Source of the DNA: an uncultured Clostridia bacterium
GTDB taxonomy: Bacteria > Bacillota > Clostridia > Oscillospirales > Ruminococcaceae
Length of the DNA: 12,761 nt
Assembly (NCBI GenBank): GCA_947427325.1
Contig: CANEHP010000047.1
Span: forward strand, 1-12,761
Reading direction: 5' to 3'
Below, one piece after another: positions 1 to 6,340 of the stretch. A program made the translations under genes and the position numbers. The notes beneath the pieces are model-generated. The model searched no databases. It was not told the DNA's origin and worked only from the letters and a program-made list of their open reading frames with translations. Position 1 is the first letter of the stretch, and each line of letters begins with the position of its first letter.

Positions 1-64
1 CATACTGATTTTATGTGAACACGCTCTAACCTATAACACTAATGACAAACAGTATAAAACCAAT
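1..64. other. Sequence downstream of rnfA up to the window edge
   Basis: This short stretch follows the rnfA stop codon on the minus strand. In most Clostridia rnfB begins here at once. The only minus-strand ATG that could open a gene is at bases 3-1, and no purine-rich Shine-Dalgarno stands before it, whereas the other rnf genes have GGAGG-like or AAAGGTG sites. The stretch is AT-rich with no hairpin followed by a T run. It may be an rnfB leader with a weak start, or the edge of an insertion; the window is too short to tell. Confidence 0.4.
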
Positions 65-664
65 TTACCCGAAAATATTGTCAACAATACCGCCGAATCC
101 GATAAAAGCGAGGGAAACAATAGACGCAGCAATTAGGGTGATGGGAGTACCCTGTAAAGCCTTGGGAACGTTGCAGCGTTCGATTCTTCCTCTGACTCCG
201 GAAAAGATGAGCATAACAAGCAAAAAGCCTATTCCCGCACCCATGGAATTGACAATGGCGAAGCCGAATCCGTAGCCGCTGTCAATGTTAAGGATAGTAA
301 CGCCCAAAACCGCACAGTTGGTGGTTATAAGTGGCAGATATACGCCAAGCGCCTTATAAAGGGGCGGAATATATTTTTTCATCGCCATTTCAACCAGCTG
401 GACCAGCAGCGCAATTATCAGAATAAACGCCACCGTCTGCATATATTCGATTTTCAAAGGCACAAGGACGCCGTAATAAATGGGATATGTGGCGGCTGTG
501 GCAAAAATCATTACAAAGGTAACGGCAATTCCCATTCCGAGAGAGCTGCTCGCCTTTTTTGACACTCCCAAAAAAGGACATATTCCCAAAAATTTGCTTA
601 AAACAAAATTTTCCGTAAGTATTCCCGTTAAAAGGATAGCGGCAACGGTTTTAAAAATTTCCAT
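65..664 (-). CDS. rnfA: Ion-translocating oxidoreductase complex subunit RnfA
   Basis: Integral membrane subunit of the Rnf complex, which couples electron flow from reduced ferredoxin to NAD+ with Na+ or H+ export across the cytoplasmic membrane. The 199-residue protein is of usual length and shows six hydrophobic segments. Cys29 (in GICPFLG) and Cys117 (in TTNCAVLG) correspond to the conserved half-channel cysteines that, with two from RnfE, hold the intramembrane iron-sulfur centre known in Rnf and Na+-NQR. Its ATG shares one base with the rnfE stop (TAATG), and AAAGGAGG precedes it, so the two are probably translationally coupled. Homologous to RnfE/NqrE; position last in C-D-G-E-A and sequence favour RnfA. 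High confidence. Confidence 0.96.
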   Translation of the reverse strand: MEIFKTVAAILLTGILTENFVLSKFLGICPFLGVSKKASSSLGMGIAVTFVMIFATAATYPIYYGVLVPLKIEYMQTVAFILIIALLVQLVEMAMKKYIPPLYKALGVYLPLITTNCAVLGVTILNIDSGYGFGFAIVNSMGAGIGFLLVMLIFSGVRGRIERCNVPKALQGTPITLIAASIVSLAFIGFGGIVDNIFG

Positions 665-1344
665 TACTTATCCTCCTTTACAGCTTGAGCGTCTTCCCTG
701 TCCGCAAAGCGGCAGGCGTCCCTGTTGGGGCAGCCTGTGCATGTGATATCCTTTGGCTTTTTCCTGCTGATCTTTCCTACCATGGCTATAATAATTCCAA
801 GGGAGAAAAATCCGCCTGCGGGTAAGATAAATATGGTCATGGGCTGAATAAAATCGGGCATTACGGTAAGTCCGAACCATGTTCCCGAACCCAAGATCTC
901 TCTGAAGGAGCCTACGGTCAAAAGGGAAAGTGTAAATCCCACGCCCATTCCAAGACCGTCCAACAGGGAGGGGATAACCTTATTTTTGCAGGCAAACATT
1001 TCCGCTCTGCCCAATATAATGCAGTTTACCGTGATAAGGCTCAAAAACAGTCCCAAGGCGTCATACAGCGAGGGAATGAACTTTTGCAAAAGCATACCCA
1101 CCAATGTAACAAATCCCGAAATAATAACGATAAAGCAGGGCAGTCTTACCTGTGAAGGTATAATTTTTTTAAATAAGGAAATAACCAGGTTGGAGCATAC
1201 AAGCACAAAGGTGGTTGCAAGTCCCATGCCCAAACCGTTTACCGCCATGGTGGTTACCGCTAAGGTGGGACACATACCCAAAAGCATAACCAAGTTGGGG
1301 TTTTCCTTTAAAATACCCTTTGTAAATTCCTTTAAATAGCTCAT
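664..1344 (-). CDS. rnfE: Ion-translocating oxidoreductase complex subunit RnfE
   Basis: Membrane subunit of Rnf, the inverted-topology partner of RnfA. Cys25 (LLGMCPTLAV) and Cys108 (TVNCIILG) match the family's membrane cluster ligands. About six hydrophobic segments span residues 15-190. After residue 191 comes a charged tail of about 35 residues containing Cys202, Cys205 and Cys211 (pattern CTGCPNRDAC), which the minimal RnfE/NqrD fold does not need; it could bind metal or form disulfides, but that is inference. The start follows the rnfG stop by one base, with GGGGAGGTG upstream. The stop overlaps the rnfA start. The 226-residue length is slightly above the usual 195-220 because of the tail. 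Confidence 0.95.
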   Translation of the reverse strand: MSYLKEFTKGILKENPNLVMLLGMCPTLAVTTMAVNGLGMGLATTFVLVCSNLVISLFKKIIPSQVRLPCFIVIISGFVTLVGMLLQKFIPSLYDALGLFLSLITVNCIILGRAEMFACKNKVIPSLLDGLGMGVGFTLSLLTVGSFREILGSGTWFGLTVMPDFIQPMTIFILPAGGFFSLGIIIAMVGKISRKKPKDITCTGCPNRDACRFADREDAQAVKEDK

Positions 1345-1345
1345 A

Positions 1346-1924
1346 TCACTTCACCTCCCCGCTGTCGGGCTTTAATTGCTTGTAAGTTTCAATGGCAATA
1401 TTTACCGCCTTTGCCACACCCTTTGAGGAATAGGTTGCGCCTGTGACGCCCTGAACTTCGCTGTCCTTTGCAGGGGCGTTTTTAACGATTTCGACTATGT
1501 CGCTTTTGCCTTTAAACTGCGACAAAAAGCTGTCATTCCGCACCTTTGTGCCGAGTCCGGGAGTTTCGCCCAGGGAAACCACCGAAACGCCCTTTACCGT
1601 TCCATTGGAGTTCATTGCAACCACTAAGTCGATTCCTTTTTTTGAATAACCGTCCGTAACTATCTCAAAGGCAAGGCTGCCGTCGGATTTCTTTATCAGC
1701 TTTTCCACGTTGTCGGGCTTTTCCGCTCCGTATTCCTTCCAATCGGAAACGATGGAGTATTCGCCCTCGCCCATTACCTCGGTCAATGCGGAATTAAGCT
1801 TATCGGTTATCACATTGGAGGTGTCCACATAGGTAAACTGATGAGTTACCACCAGTAAAACCGCCACAATGGTGGTAACGCAGGTCAAAACAACAGTGGG
1901 CTTAAAGTTATCGAATTTAATCAT
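1346..1924 (-). CDS. rnfG: Ion-translocating oxidoreductase complex subunit RnfG (FMN-binding)
   Basis: Rnf subunit carrying a covalently bound FMN on the outer face of the membrane, in the electron path between the membrane subunits. The 192-residue protein has one N-terminal transmembrane anchor (about residues 9-28) followed by a soluble FMN-binding domain. The flavinylation motif is TGATYS at residues 161-166, so the predicted acceptor is Ser166 rather than the more common threonine. Family knowledge says the modification is made by the flavin transferase ApbE, whose gene is not in this window. The ATG overlaps the rnfD TGA (ATGA) and AGGAGG precedes it. Length is typical. Confidence 0.95.
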   Translation of the reverse strand: MIKFDNFKPTVVLTCVTTIVAVLLVVTHQFTYVDTSNVITDKLNSALTEVMGEGEYSIVSDWKEYGAEKPDNVEKLIKKSDGSLAFEIVTDGYSKKGIDLVVAMNSNGTVKGVSVVSLGETPGLGTKVRNDSFLSQFKGKSDIVEIVKNAPAKDSEVQGVTGATYSSKGVAKAVNIAIETYKQLKPDSGEVK

Positions 1925-2850
1925 TTGCTTTTAACCTCCTTTTTAGCTCCAAAGGGGTGTGAAGCGGTGAGCCTGTCAATATAGGGAGTTAAAATGTTCA
2001 TTATAAGAATAGAGAAGGAAACGCCCTCGGGCATTGAGCCGAAGTTTCTTATAAGGAAGGTAAGAAGTCCGCAGCCTACCGCAAAAATAAGCTTTCCGCT
2101 CGTTCTTATGGGAGTGGTTGCGTAATCCGTCGCCATAAAAAATGCGCCTAAGATAAGTCCGCCTGCCAGCACCTGCAATGTAACGTCTCCGCCGCTTACC
2201 CATGTGAGCAGGGCAACAGTTCCGATGTATGCTATGGGCGTAACGGGATTTATTATCCTCGTTACGATAAGATAAAATCCGCCCAAAAGCAACGCCGCAT
2301 TACAGCATTCGCCTATGCAGCCGCTTTTTGCGAAAAACAAATCGAATAATTCAAAGCTCTTTTCGGAAACAAGGGGAGTAGCCGTTGATACAGCGTCCGC
2401 CGTGTTTTTGTAATAAAAAGGCTCGGACCAGGTTGTCATATATGAGGAGAAGGAAAGCATAAGCACAATTCTTGCGGTAATGGCAGGGTTGGCAAAGTTC
2501 TGACCGATTCCTCCGAAAAACTGCTTAACCACTACAATAGCCACAACGCTGCCTATTGCAGCCATATAAATCGGCAGCGTGGGAGGCAGGTTAAAGGCAA
2601 GGAGAATACCCGTTACCACTGCCGATAAATCGTTTATTGTCCGGGGTCTTTTAGTGATTTTTTCAAAAACAAGCTCCGATAAAACGCAGACGGCAGAGCA
2701 TACAACGACGGTAAGCAATGCACGCAAGCCGTATATGTAGGCGGAAACCAGAACAGTGGGCAGCATAGCTATTATCACATGGAGCATTACCTTTTGAGTG
2801 GTAAGACTGCTTTTTATATGAGGAGCAGGCTCAACAAGATAGTTTGTCAT
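1921..2850 (-). CDS. rnfD: Ion-translocating oxidoreductase complex subunit RnfD
   Basis: Membrane subunit of Rnf carrying a covalent FMN. The 309-residue protein starts MTNYLVEPAPHIKSS, typical of RnfD/NqrB, and has about nine to ten hydrophobic segments. The flavin attachment motif is STATPL at residues 155-160, so Thr158 is the expected acceptor; the second position is Thr instead of the frequent Gly. The conserved DYATTP motif is at 242-247. I chose the ATG at 2850 because GGAGG lies six bases upstream and the ATG overlaps the rnfC TGA (ATGA); the reading frame stays open upstream to 2952, but that part lies inside rnfC and has no RnfD similarity. Confidence 0.95.
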   Translation of the reverse strand: MTNYLVEPAPHIKSSLTTQKVMLHVIIAMLPTVLVSAYIYGLRALLTVVVCSAVCVLSELVFEKITKRPRTINDLSAVVTGILLAFNLPPTLPIYMAAIGSVVAIVVVKQFFGGIGQNFANPAITARIVLMLSFSSYMTTWSEPFYYKNTADAVSTATPLVSEKSFELFDLFFAKSGCIGECCNAALLLGGFYLIVTRIINPVTPIAYIGTVALLTWVSGGDVTLQVLAGGLILGAFFMATDYATTPIRTSGKLIFAVGCGLLTFLIRNFGSMPEGVSFSILIMNILTPYIDRLTASHPFGAKKEVKSK

Positions 2851-4139
2851 ACATTTCCTCCGTTCCTCAGCAGTATTTTGGCAAGCTGATTTTTTTCCGA
2901 TAAATTTCTTTTTGCGGGGCAGACATAGGAACATGCGCCGCAGTTCATACATATATTAACCTTGAGCTTCTTTAAACGCTCTATGTCCTTGTTGTCATAA
3001 GCGGATTCAAGCTCTGTGGGCATAAGATTAAGCGAACAAGCTCTTACGCAGCGTCCGCAGCGGATACAGGGAGTCGGCTCTGCCAAAGCGGCAGCGCCCT
3101 CAAAGAAAAGCACCGCATTGGTGGTTTTCATTACAGGCATTTCGGGGTCGTAAACGCTGCTTCCCATCATAGGACCGCCGAAAATAACACGGTCGGGAAT
3201 TTTGCGCAGGTTGGCGAGCTTAATTATTTCCGAAAGCTGAGTGCCCACGGGTACAAATACGTTAAGAGGCTTGTTTACGATATTTCCGTCTACCGTAATA
3301 CGCCGCCTTATAAGGGGAATCCCCTTTTTTAAATAATCGTTGATGAAAATAACCGACGAGCAGTTCATAACAAGACAGCCCACGGACATAGGCAGCCCGC
3401 CTTCCTTAAGCACCCGTCCCGTTACGTTGTAAATCATAATCTTTTCCGCACCCTGGGGGTAAGAATTGGGAAGCCTTTGAACGGTTATTCCCTTTTCTTT
3501 CCGACAAAGCTCGGTAAGAACGGAAATCGCCTTTGACTTATCCGATTCAATACCGATAAAGGCTTTGGGGATTTCAAGATATTTCATTAAAAGCTTGATT
3601 CCGCCTATAAGCTCGGCGGGGCTTTCGACCAATGCGCGGTAGTCCGAGGTGATATACGGCTCGCATTCCGCCGCATTGACGATAAGAGTATCTATCCTGT
3701 TTTCCTTGGGATCGAAATTCAGCTTTACATATGTAGGAAATCCCGCTCCGCCGAGTCCCACCAAGCCGCTGTTTTTCACTGCCTCGATAAAGGAGCTTCT
3801 GTCGTTTACCACAGGAGGCTTAACGCTTTCGTGCATCTCCTGACGGTGTGAGGTTTCAATAACGACAGCGGTATTTCTTTTTCCCGCAATGTTGATAATA
3901 TCGGTTATTGCCGTTACCTTTCCCGTAATGCCGGCGTGAACGGGAGCTGAAATTGCCGCTTCGCTTGTTCCTATGATCTGTCCTGTTTTTACCTCGTCGC
4001 CCACATTAACAACAGGCGTGCAGGGTACTCCTCCATGCTGTGACATACTTATCACGACCTTTGGAGGATTCAGGGTTTTCAGAGTAGGCATTTCCGCAGA
4101 AGCTTTTCTGTGCGGAAGCTTAATGGAATGAAGTTTCAT
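2847..4139 (-). CDS. rnfC: Ion-translocating oxidoreductase complex subunit RnfC
   Basis: Cytoplasmic Rnf subunit that reduces NAD+. The 430-residue protein has an N-terminal barrel-sandwich domain, then the flavin/NADH-binding loop GLGGAGFPT (128-136), an SLBB-like region around 280-310, and two ferredoxin-type 4Fe-4S motifs: Cys358-361-364-368 and Cys397-400-403-407. The length matches the short clostridial form and lacks the long C-terminal repeats of enterobacterial RnfC. It is the first gene of the operon; AAAGGTG lies just before the ATG. The 96 bases between it and sigK must hold its promoter, but I could not identify a convincing one. It overlaps rnfD by four bases. Confidence 0.97.
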   Translation of the reverse strand: MKLHSIKLPHRKASAEMPTLKTLNPPKVVISMSQHGGVPCTPVVNVGDEVKTGQIIGTSEAAISAPVHAGITGKVTAITDIINIAGKRNTAVVIETSHRQEMHESVKPPVVNDRSSFIEAVKNSGLVGLGGAGFPTYVKLNFDPKENRIDTLIVNAAECEPYITSDYRALVESPAELIGGIKLLMKYLEIPKAFIGIESDKSKAISVLTELCRKEKGITVQRLPNSYPQGAEKIMIYNVTGRVLKEGGLPMSVGCLVMNCSSVIFINDYLKKGIPLIRRRITVDGNIVNKPLNVFVPVGTQLSEIIKLANLRKIPDRVIFGGPMMGSSVYDPEMPVMKTTNAVLFFEGAAALAEPTPCIRCGRCVRACSLNLMPTELESAYDNKDIERLKKLKVNICMNCGACSYVCPAKRNLSEKNQLAKILLRNGGNV

Positions 4140-4235
4140 AATTCACCTTTTATTTATTTTAATTTAGAATAAACATAGTACAACTTATAAATAAAATAAA
4201 ATATATCGAATATTAAAAAAGGCAGGTTGACGGTT

Positions 4236-4943
4236 ATGTTCTTTGCAGTAATCCAAGCGGTGTTAAAAAATCTTATGTTCTTTGCTCTTCACTTTGAGAG
4301 CGTCAATAATTATCCCAAACCCTTATCTAAAAAAGAAGAAACGGAATGTATCAGAAGGGTGGCGCAGGGCGATGAAAAAGCAAGGGAAAAGCTTATTGAA
4401 CACAATTTAAGGTTAGTCGCCTATATTGTGAAAAAGCATTACTCCGAATCAAAGGAGCAGGAGGACCTTATTTCCATAGGAACAATAGGGCTTATACGGG
4501 CGGTGGAGACCTTTTCCGAAAATAAAAACACAAACTTTTCCACCTATGCGGGAAAATGTATCGACAATCAGATAAAAATGTATTTCAGAAAAATCAAGCA
4601 TCAGCAAAACGAAGTTTACCTCGATTCCCCCATTGAAGTCGACAAGGAGGGAAATTCTCTCACCATAGCCGATATTTTTAAGGATTTAACAGACGTTTCA
4701 AAGGAGGTGGATTTAAAAATCGACCTTCAAAAGCTGTACCAATACATAAACGAAAGCCTTGACGAAAGGGAAAAGCTGATCCTGACCCAACGCTATGGCT
4801 TATGCACAAGCAAAGGTACGGTAAACAAGGCGCTTACTCAAAGAGAGGTGGCGCAAAAGCTCAATATATCACGTTCATATGTAAGCAGAATTGAAAAAAA
4901 GGCTCTAAAAAAATTAGCCGACCGATTTGAGCAAAACGATTGA
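4236..4943 (+). CDS. sigK: Sporulation RNA polymerase sigma factor sigma-K
   Basis: Sigma-70 family factor directing late mother-cell transcription in endospore formation. The 235-residue protein has a hydrophobic N-terminus (residues 1-20, MFFAVIQAVLKNLMFFALHF) that aligns with the pro-sequence of Bacillus pro-sigma-K. Region 2 starts near LIEHNLRLV (53-61), region 2.4 lies around FSTYAGKCIDNQIKMYFRK (101-119), and the region 4 helix-turn-helix is TQREVAQKLNISRSYVSRIE (201-220). Region 3 is absent, as in this family. The gene is whole, with no skin-like insertion. A TTG at 4227 is in frame, but ATG 4236 fits the family N-terminus and sits nine bases after GGCAGG. Sigma-E is a close relative, but the N-terminus and region 4 favour sigma-K. 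Confidence 0.9.
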   Translation: MFFAVIQAVLKNLMFFALHFESVNNYPKPLSKKEETECIRRVAQGDEKAREKLIEHNLRLVAYIVKKHYSESKEQEDLISIGTIGLIRAVETFSENKNTNFSTYAGKCIDNQIKMYFRKIKHQQNEVYLDSPIEVDKEGNSLTIADIFKDLTDVSKEVDLKIDLQKLYQYINESLDEREKLILTQRYGLCTSKGTVNKALTQREVAQKLNISRSYVSRIEKKALKKLADRFEQND

Positions 4944-5024
4944 CTGCAAGAAATTGATACATTATGTATTATTTTACCCGATTATTAAACAAAAGTCAAT
5001 AATTTTTATAAAATAGAAAAACCG

Positions 5025-5053
5025 TTGACAAATATGTAAAATGAGTATATCAT
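5025..5053 (+). promoter_or_regulatory. Promoter of the FNT-family channel gene
   Basis: TTGACA (5025-5030), a 17-bp spacer, then TATCAT (5048-5053) form a good vegetative sigma-A-type promoter. It lies after sigK and would give an RNA leader of about 85-90 bases before the channel gene, so that gene need not depend on sigK read-through. Confidence 0.75.
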
Positions 5054-5148
5054 ATATATGGCAGCAGCGTACAGGGATTGCCTCAGAACAATTTCTTATA
5101 AATTTGTATGATGTTACCGTATTTTTTATATTTTAAAACGGAGAGAAA

Positions 5149-5760
5149 ATGGAAACTTTAAAAAGAGCCGCAGCAGCGGGATTTATGATAGGAATAGGAG
5201 CCGTTATATATTTACAGTGCGAAAATAAAATCGTGGGCGCACTGCTCTTTACAATAGGACTTTTCGCAATATGCGCCTTCGGCATGAACCTTTTTACGGG
5301 AAAAATCGGCTACGTTATATCAAATAAAAACAAGCCCAACTGCCTGACAATATGGCTTGGCAATCTGATAGGAACAGCCGTGGGTATGATCCTTATCAGA
5401 ATTGCAAGACCTGCCCTTCACGAAAAGGCAAGGGCGCTTATGAATGCCAAAATGGATCTTGATGTGTTTTCGGTAATTATTTTAGCTTTTTTCTGCGGCG
5501 TTTTGATGTACATAGCGGTGGAAAACTACCGTGCAAATCCTCACGGCATCGGCAAGGTAATCGGCTTGTTCCTTTGCGTTTCGGTATTCATTTTATGCGG
5601 ATTTGAGCACAGTATTGCGGATATGTGTTATGCGGTGCTGGCGGTAAACAGCTTTGAAACAGGGTTAAAATATCTGCTGTTTCTTGTTGAGGTTACTGTG
5701 GGAAATTCATTGGGTGCGTTGGCGATAAGGGCTGTTACTTTTAAAAAAGAGCAGGTATAA
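5149..5760 (+). CDS. Formate/nitrite transporter (FNT) family channel, compact form
   Basis: Predicted membrane channel for formate, nitrite or a similar small anion. The family signature GFEHSIADM is at residues 151-159 with the pore histidine at 154; also visible are the half-helix segment MNLFTGK (46-52) and the terminal GNSLGA (185-190). Hydrophobic segments lie near 10-22, 27-47, 67-86, 106-126, 135-152 and 172-197, consistent with six helices. At 203 residues it is clearly shorter than FocA, NirC and FdhC (about 260-285). The start is set by GGAGAG just upstream. It has its own promoter and stands alone. Substrate cannot be assigned from sequence; formate export in a fermenter is a reasonable guess. 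Confidence 0.82.
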   Translation: METLKRAAAAGFMIGIGAVIYLQCENKIVGALLFTIGLFAICAFGMNLFTGKIGYVISNKNKPNCLTIWLGNLIGTAVGMILIRIARPALHEKARALMNAKMDLDVFSVIILAFFCGVLMYIAVENYRANPHGIGKVIGLFLCVSVFILCGFEHSIADMCYAVLAVNSFETGLKYLLFLVEVTVGNSLGALAIRAVTFKKEQV

Positions 5761-5800
5761 TGCTTTTTTAAGGGCAGTAAAAAATTGACAGTTTAAATAA

Positions 5801-5860
5801 GGCGTCGGCTTTGCCGACAGATTTGAAATTTTACGTTTCTGCCGACATTTCAAACCTTTT
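5801..5860. repeat. Hairpin-rich intergenic segment, possible dispersed repeat
   Basis: The segment contains a tight hairpin GTCGGC-TTT-GCCGAC (5804-5818), a second inverted repeat TTTGAAAT / ATTTCAAA (5822-5829 and 5847-5854), and a direct repeat of GCCGACA (5813-5819 and 5841-5847). No gene covers it. The dense symmetry suggests a mobile palindromic repeat or an RNA structure in the 3' region of the channel transcript. Only one copy is in this window, so repeat status is inferred. Confidence 0.35.
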
Positions 5861-5901
5861 CTTTGAAAAAATGCCACTGGGAGGCTGTCCCGTCGAGAAA
5901 C

Positions 5902-5924
5902 AGTAAAGCACGCTTTTACTTTTT
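5902..5924 (+). terminator. Possible terminator of the FNT-family gene
   Basis: AGTAAA (5902-5907) and TTTACT (5915-5920) form a six-base stem with a seven-base loop, followed on the plus strand by TTTT. The stem is AT-rich and weak, and it lies about 140 bases after the stop codon, so termination here is only plausible. Confidence 0.35.
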
Positions 5925-5925
5925 G

Positions 5926-5967
5926 CAAAACAAAAACGACATTCCCACAAACAGTGAAAACATCGTT
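5926..5967 (-). terminator. Rho-independent terminator of rpmB
   Basis: On the minus strand AACGATGTTTTC (5967-5956) can pair over 12 positions, some of them G-T wobbles, with GGGAATGTCGTT (5946-5935) around a nine-base loop. The stem is followed by a T-rich run. It lies 45 bases after the rpmB stop codon, which fits the end of that transcript. Confidence 0.6.
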
Positions 5968-6012
5968 ATGCTCTTATAAACGTACTCGACGCCAAACAAT
6001 CGGATTACAGTC

Positions 6013-6201
6013 TTAATTAGCTCTCTGAACCTTGCCTGAACGCAGACATCTTGTGCAAACATTTACTCTGCAAGGAGTACCGTTTACAATAGCCTTTACC
6101 TTTTGTACATTGGGCTTAAAGGTTCTGTTAGAGCATCTGTGTGAGTGAGAAACCTTAACACCGAAAGTGACACCTTTTCCGCAGATTTCGCATTTTGCCA
6201 T
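6013..6201 (-). CDS. rpmB: 50S ribosomal protein L28, zinc-ribbon form
   Basis: Small protein of the large ribosomal subunit. The 62 residues begin MAKCEICGKG and contain the L28 core SHSHRCSNRTFKPNVQ. Cys4, Cys7, Cys49 and Cys52 form the two CxxC pairs of the zinc-binding (C+) form. The frame is open seven codons further upstream, but the ATG at 6201 matches the family start and has GGGAGGTG at the right distance. The gene is monocistronic, with its own promoter and terminator. Confidence 0.97.
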   Translation of the reverse strand: MAKCEICGKGVTFGVKVSHSHRCSNRTFKPNVQKVKAIVNGTPCRVNVCTRCLRSGKVQRAN

Positions 6202-6246
6202 GGGTGAACACCTCCCTTTCAATACTTATATTTCAAATACCATATT

Positions 6247-6275
6247 ATTATAACAGGTCTTGATTAAAAAATCAA
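6247..6275 (-). promoter_or_regulatory. Promoter of rpmB
   Basis: On the minus strand TTGATT (6275-6270), a 17-bp spacer and TATAAT (6252-6247) form a near-consensus promoter, placing the transcript start about 40 bases before the rpmB ATG. An inverted repeat CTTGAT / ATCAAG (6259-6264 and 6271-6276) lies across the -35 element and spacer; it could be a binding site or chance. Confidence 0.8.
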
Positions 6276-6340
6276 GTGCTTTTGAATAATTTTTTTATTT
6301 TTGATGTATTTTCCTGTTGTCCTGCTTTTGCTGCCTTTCT

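Noticed and set aside
2851..2952. Upstream extension of rnfD by 34 residues
   Set aside because: It overlaps the conserved 4Fe-4S region of rnfC in another frame and has no RnfD similarity, while the ATG at 2850 has GGAGG and an ATGA overlap.
4140..4226. Promoters for rnfC and sigK in their shared spacer
   Set aside because: TACTAT and TATAAG on the minus strand and a CATAGT stretch on the plus strand were considered, but none has a matching upstream element, including a sigma-E-type one for sigK. The AT-rich sequence makes chance hits likely.
4227..4235. TTG start for sigK three codons upstream
   Set aside because: The GGCAGG site abuts it with no spacing, and the sigma-K family N-terminus matches from the ATG at 4236.
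4957..4969. Palindrome ATACAT-T-ATGTAT after sigK
   Set aside because: The one-base loop prevents a useful terminator hairpin, and in AT-rich DNA it is too short to call an operator.
5707..5928. Minus-strand open frame of 73 codons
   Set aside because: It runs through the hairpin-rich spacer and into the end of the FNT gene, has no ribosome binding site, and its composition (many Arg, Lys, Phe) looks like a translated repeat.
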